In this document: piece after piece, positions 11,371-22,180 of the stretch
Layout of the letters: every line of letters starts with the position of its first letter
Position numbering within the stretch: the first letter of the stretch is position 1
Source: Diospyros lotus
Lineage: Eukaryota > Streptophyta > Magnoliopsida > Ericales > Ebenaceae
Length of the DNA stretch: 64,000 nucleotides
Assembly: GCF_014633365.1 (NCBI RefSeq)
Contig: NC_068341.1
Coordinates: forward strand, 20,752,339-20,816,338
Direction: 5' to 3'
Notes under the pieces: generated by a model
What the model was told of the DNA's origin: nothing
Databases searched by the model: none
The model's input: the letters and a program-made list of their open reading frames with translations, nothing else
Program-made: the position numbers and the translations under genes

Positions 11371-13071
11371 TCTACTCTCCTCCTACTCTTCTACATTCTT
11401 TGTTCTTATTTTTGTAAATAATAGAGCCAAAAATCTCCATGTATTTCAAAGACTTGGTATTTGAAAGTCTCATGTAGAAATGTTTGTAAATCTGTCCCAT
11501 CCTTGGTTTGATCTTGCTAGTCTAATTTGCACTTCAAAATAGGGCTTGTTTTACCCTATAACCCATTGGGAATGATGTGTTTATCACTAGGATGTAGTGG
11601 GTGCAAGTGTTTGTGCATAAATTGCATGATTTGAGGGTCCTCAAGGTGGTTCTCGGCTTCGACCGTTTCTGCCCTATGATAGTCTACACATGCTTCACTA
11701 TTTCAAGCATAACTTTTTATAGAAATATCGAATTTGTGAACCGTTTGAAGTTTTATAAACTAGACTTGATAGGATTTGTTTTGATACATGATTTGGGTTA
11801 TTTGGAGAATTATTTGGCCTATAGGTTCCCTATGAATTACTAGATTGAAATCCGGGATATCTATTTCAATCCCATAGGGCTCCGGCTTTTAGGGCATAAC
11901 TTATTGTGATATTATCCAAATTTGAATCCACTTTTTGTACCATAAACTAGAATCCTTAAGATTTGTTTTGGTATATATATTGATTAATTTGATTTTGTGT
12001 GGAAGTCATGGCAACCCTGTCAATCTTGGCCTAGAATATGGGGTTCTTCCATTTTGAGTGATCTGCCTTGATCTGATTTTTGGGAGATAAATAACTTACT
12101 TTGGTGTATGATTAGAGTATGATGAGAGGAATTTATAGAATAAATGATGATGTTTCTAGATATAGTTCCTTGAGAGGTTAGAAAAGTTTTCTTGAGCAGT
12201 ATTGAAGGGTTGTCTTGAGCATTGTTGATGCATTTTGTATTCACTTGCAAAGTAGGGCTTGTCCTCCCTACATTTCTTTGTGGAATGTTGTTACACCCCT
12301 GGGTTAGGTTCCAGATGGTTGGTTGTGTAATTCTGCTTATTGTTTTATTACATTGCATTATGTTGCTATATTGCTTTGCATGATGATGTTGGGTCATGGG
12401 GTGCATTCATTGGGGGTCATGTTTTGTATGTGGTGGGTGTATGAGCATCATCATGACATAGTTGGCCTGTTGAGTGCTAACTTGTGTAAGATATGCGAAC
12501 ATATGCATTTAGGGCATTCGCTTGTGTATGAATTCTTGTGTGGGCGTAGCATGGCCTGATGCTCAGCTTACGGGGGCCTTTCCATCACGTTAATGCTGCA
12601 AGAGCCATTACATTCCTTATGTGTAGCATTGCATGGAGAGGTTGTGGGAAATGATGGAAAGGAAGCGTAGCTTTCGTTGTTATGTAATATGAGATCTTGA
12701 TATACGAGCCGAGGGCTTGACGTGATGTGATGTGATTGTGAGTGCCTTGGCACGTGACGACGATGGTGATTGATATGTTATTTGTGGATTTGGTATGCGA
12801 GCCATGGGCTCATGATATTGATTTGGTAGCCTGTCCTTAGCTACTAGCAGGTTTGTATACAAAGTCTTGGGTGCTAGTGTATGCATCTTATGTGGGCCCC
12901 AACGAGCTTATGTGTGTATTTGTGCATTTATGTTATGGCTGGGTATCGTGATATGTAATTGCATGGCATGGATTGTGTGTCGTTTATGTATACTAGGTTG
13001 GCGTGTGTTTTAATATACTACATGATGTTTTGGGGAAGTCCAGTCGTAACCATTTCATGTTCTTCCTATAT

Positions 13072-13117
13072 ACTTGCTGAGTCTTGTGACTCACCCTTGC
13101 TTTCCATCATTCTAGGT
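13072..13117 (+). promoter_or_regulatory. LTR hairpin plus 3'-splice-site-like module in LTR B
   Basis: TTGCTGAGT, loop, ACTCACC, pyrimidine-rich run, CATTCTAG|GTAAAG. It lies about 370 bp before the LTR end. With the donor at 11365 it would define an intron of about 1.75 kb wholly inside the LTR. The same module recurs in at least six other LTRs here, some with the AG mutated. Confidence 0.5.
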
Positions 13118-14154
13118 AAAGACCAAGATAAGGCTAAGGGCGAGTCTAGCAAGGGTTGATCTTTTGTTGGTAGATGTGTACAGAGCTCACCTAAAGAGAA
13201 GGTCTTGGGGACTTTTGTGATGAAATGCCAGAGCTAGTTAAACCCTTATTCCTTGAAGGGACATATATGTTTTATGGCTATGACTTGATGTATAATATTC
13301 AATGGATGTATCTTTTATTTTGATGGGATGCATATGCTTAATTTTTATGTTATAATGCTTTCATATGAGAGATATGTGGTAGATTAATGAGGGTTTGGTT
13401 TGAGTTACGTCAATATCATTCTATTAATGACCCTTTCACGAATCCTCTATGCTAGTGGGGGCTCCAGGAGGCGGGCCGTTACACTATCACAAACTTCGAT
13501 TGTGTTACTGGTCCTTTGATCAGAGGCAACATAGTTGTCTTGTGTGTCGGTGTTAGGAATTTTTCGTTGTTATGAACCATCCAGTTAATTACCGGGTGAG
13601 AGATGTGTTGTGTGATCCTTGTGTAGTGCCATCTGGAGGCAGGTGATTGCTAATGAGATCCATCGACCTCCAGCGTGGGGTGAACATCCTATGTGATCAA
13701 TAGTGGTATTGATTGTAGAAATCCTTGGCCAGGGTACACTTGATTGGAAAGTGTTCCAATGTCGGAGGAGTTCAGATGTGTCATCTCAGTATCACCACAT
13801 TGATTTTGGCATAGTAATCGAGTTAGTGAGTTTGATCAGTCCATGATTCTCACTCGACCGGGATGATAACTGATGGAGGGATTATAGTACACGAGAATCC
13901 AAAGCCCAAATAGGTTCTATTCTGAAGTAAGACTTCATTATTAGTAGAATTGACCTAAGATAATGCTAGTTGTCACTTAGGGTCTTTTGGGGTACATTAA
14001 AGAGATAGAGAGATCCTAGTTGTAGACCAAAATGTTTGGTTAATGTCAAAGAGTTTGACGTGTCCTGATTGCTACTTAGTAGTGAACCTAAAAGGTCACA
14101 TGCATATCCGGGCCGGGTGTGATGGTTGACTAAGTGATTAAGGCTGAAATCATC

Positions 14155-14614
14155 ATTAAGAGTTAATGATGTTGTCGTTAAGAGTTAACGGATCGGGTTA
14201 AATGATTAATTAATAACTAGTAATCATCAAGAGTAGACGTGCATGCCATTAAGAGTTAACGAGGGCCTTAGTGTCATGATGAGATAATGAAAGTACTATT
14301 AAGAGTTAATAGTGGACTTAGATGCAATTTTTGAAAGTTTTGGATAAAGGGGCCAAAACGGTCGATAGCCTTGGAAAACTATCGACTGTTTTGAGACAAA
14401 CTGTTGACAGTTTCTATTGATCTCTCTGGCAGAATGCATGATCTATTTTTTATTTTGTACAACGAAAAAGCTAGGGCACATGGTGGGGGTAGACGAAGGG
14501 AGGACGGTGTGCATCTTTCTGGTCTCCTCCATGTTCCCAGCCCGATTTCCATGTCTCTTGTTTGTTGTGCGGATTATTTTTGGGTGGCTAGGGTTTTATG
14601 TATTTGATATATAA
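14155..14614 (+). promoter_or_regulatory. U3 repeat array and TATA of LTR A
   Basis: Five copies of a TTAAGAGTTAACG-like unit, several centred on the palindrome GTTAAC, lie at 14155-14315. GTCGAT, ATCGAC and GTTGACAG motifs follow (14360-14415), then TATATAA at 14608-14614. The array is conserved in the opposed LTR D (61490-61625), so it is an LTR feature rather than local noise. Confidence 0.6.
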
Positions 14615-15216
14615 GCAAAAAATGGATAAGAAGAATAGATAGCAGCTGTTGCATCAATTTCTTTCAACCCTAGCTCGATTTCTTCTCCATTTTCAGAGCT
14701 CAAAAGACTCTCTAATTGCCCTTCTTTCTTTGCTCCTTATTCTTCCATTACTATAGTAGCAACCCAAGCAAAATAGTGAGACTGTTTTAGTCCTTGGGTA
14801 TTTTCATCTTTGAACCCAATTTTTTATTCAGCCTATATCTCCCTTACTCTCTTTGTCTAGCATAAAGAAATAGTAGAGAGATTCACCATCTTGCTGGAGC
14901 GTGGACTCATTAGGCCCCTCGAAATTTTAGGAGATGGTTTGGTTAAACCGAAAGGTTATTCGGGAACTGTTCGGAAGAAAGGAGTTATTACCACCAAGTG
15001 GATTATAGCCTCCACATCAGCCTTTAAGTGTTGAGAGGTATATCTACTAAACCCCTTATAGCATGGTTTAGTTTTAGTTTACATATGGACATTGGAAACG
15101 AGTCTTGCAAGGTGATTTTGGTTTATGTTTCTATTTCCATTTTGTTTGTTTTTCGAAAACGTTTTGAAAATCCACTTAAACCTTTGCATTGGTACACCTA
15201 ATATTGGCGTTCCTCA

Positions 15217-15502
15217 TCACCAGTTTCTACTGATTCAAATGCACAGGTAATAAATCTTGAATACCTTAACTAGACTAAGACATATCAGTTTTTTCTTGGC
15301 TAGCTATTTTCTACAATCGATAAGGAAGTTCTTGCATAGGTGATTCATTGTGAATCATCTGTTGAAGTATGGTTTGTTCTTGAGAATTTATGCTCTTAGC
15401 AAACTGTTGCTAAGTCTTTTCAATTAAAATAGAAGTTGAGATATGTGAAGAAGGATTTTCTTTCGGTTAATGAATATATCTTGAAGATTAAAACCACATA
15501 AC
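15217..15502 (+). pseudogene. Copia gag, middle fragment (Ale-like)
   Basis: It resumes the frame cut at 10352. Recognisable copia Gag (UBN2-type) motifs include INLEYLN, LFSTIDKEVLA, VIHCESSVEVW and LRYVKKDFLSVNEYI. At least three in-frame stops (TAG/TAA) are present. It ends at the solo LTR inserted at 15503, and the frame continues at 19199. Confidence 0.75.
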
Positions 15503-17030
15503 TGTTGGAAATGTATGCCCTAAAGACACGTTTTGTTTAATTTATGGTAATGATGTTTCTTTTAGTCAGTTTATGGCACATATATTATTTGCATTTAATT
15601 GTTGGAAAAGTGTCCATGCTATTAAGTAAGTGATTCATGTGATGGGTCGTTCTTCATAGTTAGGCATGAATCATGGGTACTTAATAAGCAAGAAAATATT
15701 ACTCTTGATCTTTTGATAGAACTGGGCATTCTATCATGATAAGATCATTGTGCAATAGATCCTAATGGAGGATGGCTTGCCTTAGCCAGTAAACAGTCCG
15801 TTTACTCGAATTGTACAAGCGCATTTGGAATGCGTAGAGTGGACCTGTGATAGAAGCTAATGACAAAGTACTAATTATCATGGAGCTAGTCTATCACTGC
15901 TACTACGTGGATGAGTACTCTAATACTTGAGTATTAGTTAGTGGTCTAGTGAACCTAGAGCTATATTCTTAGATTCACTGTAGGTGAGGTCTATCAAAGA
16001 TCAATAACCTTTTGAGTTGGGAGTATGGTTTCTAATTAGCTAAGACAGACTAATACAAGATAGTTTCTGTGATTCACCCCCTTGTGATTGTCCAAGAATA
16101 ATCAAATAATCCAGGGCCCTGGGAACGTGACTTAAGAGTGTGTGCTTCTGGGTAGCTCCCAGTGATAAGCAAGTACATTCGAGTAGTCACGGATTATTGG
16201 ACTAGTGATCTAAGGATGGTAGAAATCATTTAGAGAGGTGTTAGTACATTATTCCTTTCTAAATGATGGGTGTTACGCAGAGGGGTATTTTCGTCATTAC
16301 ACTAGTAGGTCAAAGACATTGCATATGCAAAATTATTCGTGGGGTCAGTGTTACCATATGGTGATAGTTGGAACACTTAGAATGACAAAATATAGCTACT
16401 AGGTAGCAGGGATATTTTGGTCATTTTAGTAGCCGTGAATATAATACCCCATATTTTTGTGAAGATGCCACGTATTATAAGTGAGTTAAAATACCGAAAA
16501 ATATGTTTGAAATGGCAACAAGTGACCGAATCAGTTGCAGGGAGTGCCCTAGAGCTTAGATACCTAAGGACAAAGGTATAATTTTAACAAGCGTCTCGAG
16601 GTGAGACTTATTGCACTGAAAGAAATCAAATCAGAAATGGTTTTCGGTTAAGCTAAGTTATAACCTAAAAATACCGAATAATGGTAAAGGGCTTCCGAAA
16701 AATCGTATATATTGAGTAATTTTGAGTTAATAATTCTGGGATTTTAAGTTTCTCAATAAATTTGATGTTTGAGGGTATAATTCTAATTAGAGAAATTATC
16801 CAAACGAAAGAATGATGAAATTATGAGCTTAGGTGGTGAAATGTTAAAGTTGAAAACTTGAAATATGGGCCAAAGTGTTATTTGAAAGAAGTTTAGGGTT
16901 TTAGCTTGGATTTCAAAAGATGGATTAACTCTAGTTTTGGATTTCAAAAGCCACTCAATTATGGCTTTGAGTCTTTGGAGTCCATGGCTAAGATTGTGAC
17001 AAGTGGCATAACACCATTGGTTGAAGGATT

Positions 17031-17040
17031 CTATAAATAG
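17031..17040 (+). promoter_or_regulatory. TATA box of LTR F
   Basis: CTATAAATAG followed by a short leader and, 200 bp on, GGAGAG|GTAAGTCC. The leader is richer in GC than the rest of the LTR. Promoter role is inferred from sequence and position. Confidence 0.65.
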
Positions 17041-17879
17041 GCACCTTGAGTTGCTCTCAAACCATTCCAAACAAATTTGAGGAGTTAAGCACTCTAAGAG
17101 GAGGAGCTTACTCTAGAGAGAGAGAAGGAGGTTCGGCAAGAAGGCGGGAAGAAAGCGGCGAAGAAGCGGCGGAGAACGAGCCTCGTCGGAGTTGCGGGTC
17201 TTCGCCGGAATTCGCCAAAATCAGTCAGCAAAAAGGAGAGGTAAGTCCAATTTTTTTTTATAATCTTGTAGAGGGGGAAGATAGGGTTGCGTAGGTTCAA
17301 ACGGGGGTCGAATCGGAGTTAAAACGAGGGAGATATGGCCGAAATACCAAACCGACACGTTGCTGTTCGGAATCTGGTGCCTGCGCGTGAGTTACACGCG
17401 CCAAATAATGGCTGCGCGTGGGGGCGCGTGTCCATCCTTCTTGGGGCGCGTGAGGGCGCGTGAAAGGTCCTTTTGACATGAAATTTTCTAGTTATGCCCA
17501 TAATTTAATACCCTTAAACTTTATATAAACATATTTGAGGTTAGATTTACCAAAACACATATTTTCTGTAGAAACCTAGGCCGTTTGTTGTAAAATTATA
17601 TCGTCGAAGAGATAACTCAACAAGGTGAGACTCCGTGAGACTCCTATACTCCAAATCCTATTTTTATTCTCTTATGGGAGACTTCTATTGCATGAGACGT
17701 ATTTCGTGAAGTTCTTACACATAAACGCTTGTTATTCTCTTACGTGAAATCATGATGCATATACGAAATGTATTTTTCTGAAAATTATATGCTATTAGCT
17801 TTTTAACTGTTGCATTTATAAAATTCGTGTGGCCATACTGTTGTACCTATTTATTGTTGGCCGAGGGCAAAAGTCGGAG

Positions 17880-18061
17880 ATCCCCCGAGAGGCGCTGTGC
17901 GTGCGCCATCGAGAAAGCTCTCGTGGGGAAGACCGTGAGTCTAAGGCACAACAGATGTGGTGCTTGCATGAGTTCTATGAAGTTGGGCCGAAGTGACATG
18001 ATTAGGGACCTCCCGAGAGGAGCTATGCGTGCGCCATTGAGAAAGCTCTCGTTGGAGAAGG
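17880..18061. repeat. Direct repeat of a CGAGAG/CTCTCG hairpin unit in LTR F
   Basis: Two diverged copies of about 55 bp start near 17880 and 18008 (spacing about 128). Both contain CCCGAGAGG, TGCGTGCGCCAT, GAGAAAGCTCTCGT. The arms CGAGAG and CTCTCG flank the shared core and can pair, so the transcript would carry two similar hairpins. Confidence 0.7.
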
Positions 18062-19198
18062 CTGACGTGTTCACGAGGCACTTCAGAGTAGTTCTCGTTG
18101 TCTTCTCATACATTTTATACCTGATCATGCATCGATATAAACTGTTTTTGGAGTTTCTCACTAGAAGATTCATCTTCTAATTGGACTATGTCCCTGGAAT
18201 ATTCAAACGTTCCAGGTTCGACGAGCGGCTATAAGGGAAAGGAGGTAGCTGAAGAATTAGCTTAAATTACTGCTTGTAGCATGTTTAGCATATTTTTATT
18301 TATGCGTGAATCTATGTAATTTTGGATATGTTTAAGACGTTCAGTTATATCTTGCGAGAGATGATGTTCATGTAATTCATTTTATAAACGTCTTGAACAA
18401 TTTTATGATAAATAAAGTATTATGGTTGTGAACCATATCAGGTTCGATCTATCTTTCGCATTCAAGATTTTAACGCCTATCTGAGTTATTCGATTATTGG
18501 GTTTGTTAAGCTGAGAATGTGTAAATTTGGGTTTTTGGGATATTGTGTGATGTATGACAGCTATTGTTATATGAAAAATTTTTATATTCTTGAAATCCTA
18601 AGTTATAACACGCTCAAGAAATTTGGGGTGTTACAGTGAATAATTTGTCTTTTGGTCCCCGGGGTAGCTCGATATAACTCATGTATTATTTAATACATTT
18701 GGCTTGTTGGGTGAATTACATTGAGAGAGAATTATTTTATTCAGAATGGTCCATAATTAATTGGGCTAGAATAAAATAATAGTTCATTAGTTTTTTAATT
18801 AATTAATTGGGCTAACCCAATTAGAAAATTAATTAAATGAACTTGGCCCACTAGGGTTTTAACCCTAGGGTTCTCCCTATATATATTCTCTCCTTGGTTG
18901 TTTTTCATCTAAGGGTTTTTCTTTTACTCTTCTTCACCAAAAGAGAGGCCACGAGTTTGAGTCATACTTTTGGAAGATCAAGAGAACGTTCAAGTTCTGA
19001 TGCGAAGGAGCCGAAGGATTGCAGGACAGCCGTCATCTCCACCACGAGAAGAAGCTCCCGCCCATCCTCCTCCTATCGCTTCATTCTGTCCGGTAATCCG
19101 AAGGAAAAGTAAGTTTCCTAGATTCTAATCAATACGAGGAAAGTTTTTATTTAAAAACGCTTCCGTTGCATGCTATGTATCCTCGTGATGATCCTGCA

Positions 19199-19798
19199 AT
19201 GACATGCTCTAGCAGCTATTAATGAACCCCTTAGTGATAAAGATTTACTATTAGCCATTCTAAATGGTCTAGACAAGGATTATGAAACTGTTGTAAGCCT
19301 TATCACATATCAAATAGATCAAATCAACCTAGAAAAGGTTCAATACCTTTTGTTAATGCATGAACAAAGATTGGCCATCAAAACACTTCGTTGTCTTCTA
19401 TCTTAAATTTTGATATTGCATCACCGATGAATGCAAATGTTGCATCTTATTAGTTAAAGAATGGAAGTGGACCTATTCATAATCGAGGAAATTTTATTAA
19501 CAAATGAGGTGGTCTTATGAATACAAGAGGTAGAGGACATGGAAAATCTAACTCTAGGAGGATTTACTATCAATTGTGTGGAAAACCTAAACATGTTGTT
19601 GACAAGTGTTACCATAGGTTTAATAGAAATTTTTAATAGTTTTCTAATTAGAATTTTGGAAGAACTTGTAGTCTATCTCAAGTTGATCCATGAGCATATA
19701 TTATTGTACCTAGTGACTCTAATGATGTGTTTCTGAGTGAAATAGGTTCTGTTTAAGGGGCTCACTATGGTAACTTTCCTCAAGCTTTAGAAAATCAG

Positions 19799-19829
<31 letters not shown>

Positions 19830-20617
19830 ATAATGGTGATCTTTCATGGTTTGTTGACTTTGGTGCAACAAATGGCATAACATCTATCCTTAATAATCTA
19901 TCTTTGCACACTCTGTATCATGGTGTTGACAAGGTCATAGTTGGAAATGGTAAAATGCAATCTATTTTCAATGTTGGCTTTAGTCAACTTTATATTCAAA
20001 CTAATCTTACTTCTATTGTTTCTTTATCAAAAGTTCATGTCCCTCATATGAAGAAAAATCTCATTAGTGTTTCATAGCTTACGAGAGATAACAATGTGAT
20101 TGTTGAATTTCATTCTAATTCTTGTTTAATTATGGACAAGGGTACATGGTTGGTACTACTCCGAGGACTCCTTAAAGATGGTCTCTATCAACTATCTCCA
20201 ACATTTGATCATGTTATACCTATGTCATCTTCTTCCATCAAGCCTGAAGTCTTTTCTACAAATGTTTCTTCTTTGACTCCATTGTCAAATCAGTGTAAAA
20301 GGATGTCCTTATCTTGTCATGCACTACCCTTAAATGAAAACTTAGCCCAAAATAAAAATGTGTCAGCAGTAGCATGCACAATTAGGACATCTTTATTTCC
20401 TTGTTTTGCAGTCAGTATTGAATAAAATTCATATTCCTTGCTCTAGTTCTTTTCTTCCTTTCTGTGATTAAGGTTGGAAAATTGCATTAACTTCCTTTCT
20501 CTACTTTTAAAATCATAGCAAAGAAACCATTGGAATTAGTTTATTCTGATATATAGGGTCCATCTCTTATTGTCTCTACAGATGGTTATCATTATTATAT
20601 CATTTTTGTTGATGCTT
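19199..20617 (+). pseudogene. Copia gag C-terminus, protease, GAG-pre-integrase, integrase start
   Basis: After the gag motifs (LLAILNGLDKDYETV-type) come a protease-like WFVDFGATNGI at about 19850, where the DSGA-type active site reads DFGA. PHMKKNLISVS (GAG-pre-integrase upstream motif) and the start of the integrase core (KPLELVYSDI, DGYHYYIIFVDAYTR) follow. Several stops and shifts occur, so it is inactive. The frame is cut at 20617 by the hAT-like element and resumes at 21520. Confidence 0.75.
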
Positions 20618-20625
20618 ATACTAGA

Positions 20626-21511
20626 CAAGGTTGTTAAACTCTAGATTTTACAGTGGGATCGAATGAGAGTCCATAAAATCGAATCATAAACTCAGTTTGT
20701 AAAATCATAAGTTTTTAGAAACAATTAAAAATACCTTTTAATGTATATAAATAAATGTTCAGAATGAGATAATTTTATAAAAAATGAATTAATATTACTT
20801 AATAACATGATTATTACAATTTACAACCTTATTTCTTATGAATGAAATACATGTATGTACCTATTTTTAAAATAACTTCATCTATTAATTTCAAAAATAC
20901 TAAATAATATGAAAATTATAAAAATTAAGTCCATTTTTCATCATTCATCCATGATCCATCCATAATCAAAATTTCAAATATTAGTTTATAATAATATAAA
21001 TTTTCTTAAGTCAATCATAACTTAATATAAATAAAATCAACACACGTTGTTAAAAATCTACATTACAAGAACAAAATAAAAACTAAAATAAATCATTAGC
21101 AAAAATATTTAAATCTTCACGACCACATCCACCATCACTATCATCATCAATTGCATCTTCTAAATCAGTATCATCTTCTAGTTCAAAATTGCCAATATTA
21201 TAAGTCCAAGTAACCTCAAAGGGACACAATTTGGATGTTCCTTTTTTCTATCCTATTGTTGTATTTACATATGTGAATGTTTTTTTAGTTATGTTGCTAA
21301 TTTTCATGCAAATGTCTGATGAAAACCTTGTAAGTAACTTGCTCAAAGTTAAACTCAGTACGAGTTTACGATCGAGCTTATCGAGTTTATAGTATTGAAT
21401 TGTGAGTCAAATCCAATTGTATAAAAATTCAAGTTCATAAGCAAGTTGACTTGTTTAAAGCTTCATGACTCATAAATTCATATGAATTGACTCGCAAGTT
21501 TAACAACAATG
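20626..21511. mobile_element. Non-autonomous hAT-like element
   Basis: 886 bp with imperfect terminal inverted repeats (CAAGGTTGTTAAACT and CATTGTTGTTAAACT as read inward), flanked by the perfect 8-bp duplication ATACTAGA (20618-20625, 21512-21519). Eight-bp TSDs and CA-starting short TIRs fit the hAT superfamily. It splits the integrase codons of the copia relic, and removing it and one TSD rejoins the motif order. No transposase is recognisable in it. Confidence 0.85.
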
Positions 21512-21519
21512 ATACTAGA

Positions 21520-22175
21520 TACACATGGCTATATCCATTGAAGCCTAAATCTGATGCATTGTCCACCTTTGCAACCTTCCACAAATTTGCTAAATTACAA
21601 TATCAATCCAAGCTTAAGGCTTTGCAATCTAATAATGGTGGAGAATTTCAAGCCCTTTTATGATATTTTCATGATCATGGTATTCAACCTCATCTAATAT
21701 GCCCACATATATACTCACAAACAAAATAGAGTTGCTAAAAGAAATCATAGGCACATTGCTATGATGGGTTTTACTTTATTAGCCCATGCTCATATGCCTT
21801 TCAAACTGCTATCTACACCATAAATATGTTACCAGCCTCTCCTCTTAATTTTTCCTTTCCATTTGAATTACTCCATCACAAACAACCCAATTATTTGTTT
21901 TTTCAACCCTTTGGATATGCTTGTTTTCCTTACCTTCAACCCTATAATAAGCACAAGCTTGATTTTCACTCAACCAAATGTGTGTTTCTTGGATATAGTC
22001 ATGTTCAAGCTGGTCATAAGTGCTTACATCCATTTGGTCGGGTTTATGTTTCTTGGCATGTTCACTTCAATCCTAATGATTTTCCTTTTCCTACTTTGTT
22101 TTCCTCTTCTTCTTAATCATCTCAATTTGTTCTTACTTCTAACAGTTTCATTCCTTTTCTTTTTCCCCTCAAGTA
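21520..22175 (+). pseudogene. Copia integrase core, C-terminal part (Ale-like)
   Basis: It continues from 20617: TWLYPLKPKSDA, then SNNGGEF (the D of the usual D-GGEF is N here), MLPASPLNFSFPFELLH, FGYACFPYLQPYNKHKLDF and KCVFLGYS, all standard copia integrase signatures. Multiple stops and a shift near 21700 disable it. It is interrupted at 22181 by a solo LTR. Confidence 0.8.
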
Positions 22176-22180
22176 GTACA

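Larger units (their letters stand above)
10821..13483 (+). mobile_element. Solo gypsy LTR B (Tekay/Del-like)
   Basis: It runs TGTAATACCCC to GGGCCGTTACA, 2663 bp, flanked by CTATT (10816-10820) and CTATC (13484-13488), a TSD with one mismatch. Long LTRs starting TGTAAYACCC are typical of Tekay-type chromoviruses. Transcription features on the + strand are TATAAAAGG at 11085-11093, AAG|GCAAGT (GC-type donor-like) at 11365 and the hairpin/acceptor-like module at 13072-13117. The open frames at 11601-11843 and 12020-12406 show no known domain and are treated as chance. It inserted in LTR A, so it is younger. Confidence 0.9.
10353..15216 (+). mobile_element. Copia LTR A (solo), split by gypsy solo LTR B
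   Basis: It starts TGTTAGTGTTGGTGC and is homologous over its length to LTR C (59620 onward, +) and LTR D (63856 down to 60548, -). The 3' end is uncertain. The homology with D runs to GGCGTTCC, favouring an end at 15216 (CCTCA). An end at 15188 (TTTGCA) gives a near-TSD TCGGT/TTGGT. Subtracting LTR B leaves about 2.2 kb, matching D without its own insertion. U3 contains five diverged TTAAGAGTTAACG repeats (14155-14315), TATCGAC/GTTGACAG motifs (14360-14415) and TATATAA at 14608-14614. It interrupts the Ale-like gag. Confidence 0.75.
16440..18635 (+). mobile_element. Solo gypsy LTR F
   Basis: It reads TATAATACCCC to GGGGTGTTACA (the initial TG is mutated to TA), 2196 bp, with a perfect TSD GTGAA at 16435-16439 and 18636-18640. 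The uninterrupted target is visible in the sister LTR near 2866. TATA (CTATAAATAG) is at 17031-17040, a strong donor-like GAG|GTAAGT at 17241, and GTTCCAG|GT at 18209-18216. A hairpin-bearing direct repeat lies at 17880-18061. A related fragment is at 58493. The open frames 17046-17294 and 17827-18180 have no recognised domain. Confidence 0.92.
15503..19198 (+). mobile_element. Solo copia LTR split by gypsy solo LTR F
   Basis: It starts TGTTGGAAATG and ends GATCCTGCA, with TSD ATAAC (15498-15502) / ATGAC (19199-19203), one mismatch. It is closely similar to 1922-3405 over its whole length once 16440-18635 is removed (about 1.5 kb net). It keeps the TTGGCCCA, TTTTAACCCTAGGG and TATATATA order at 18844-18886 and the AAAA|GTAAGT motif near 19109. 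It interrupts the Ale-like gag between codons of an IKTTHDML-type stretch. Confidence 0.92.

Noticed and set aside
12020..12559. Open frames on both strands inside LTR B
   Set aside because: They lie within a solo gypsy LTR with clear ends and TSD. No domain, and overlapping frames on opposite strands are unlikely to both be real.
10353..15188. Alternative 3' end of LTR A at 15188 with TSD TCGGT/TTGGT
   Set aside because: The next 25 or so bases are homologous to the end of LTR D, so the LTR more likely extends to about 15216. The short near-TSD match could be chance. Kept as an alternative in the feature entry.
17827..18180. 117-codon + frame and 108-codon minus frame in LTR F
   Set aside because: Both span the hairpin repeat unit. 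The repeat structure explains the openness, and there is no protein family.
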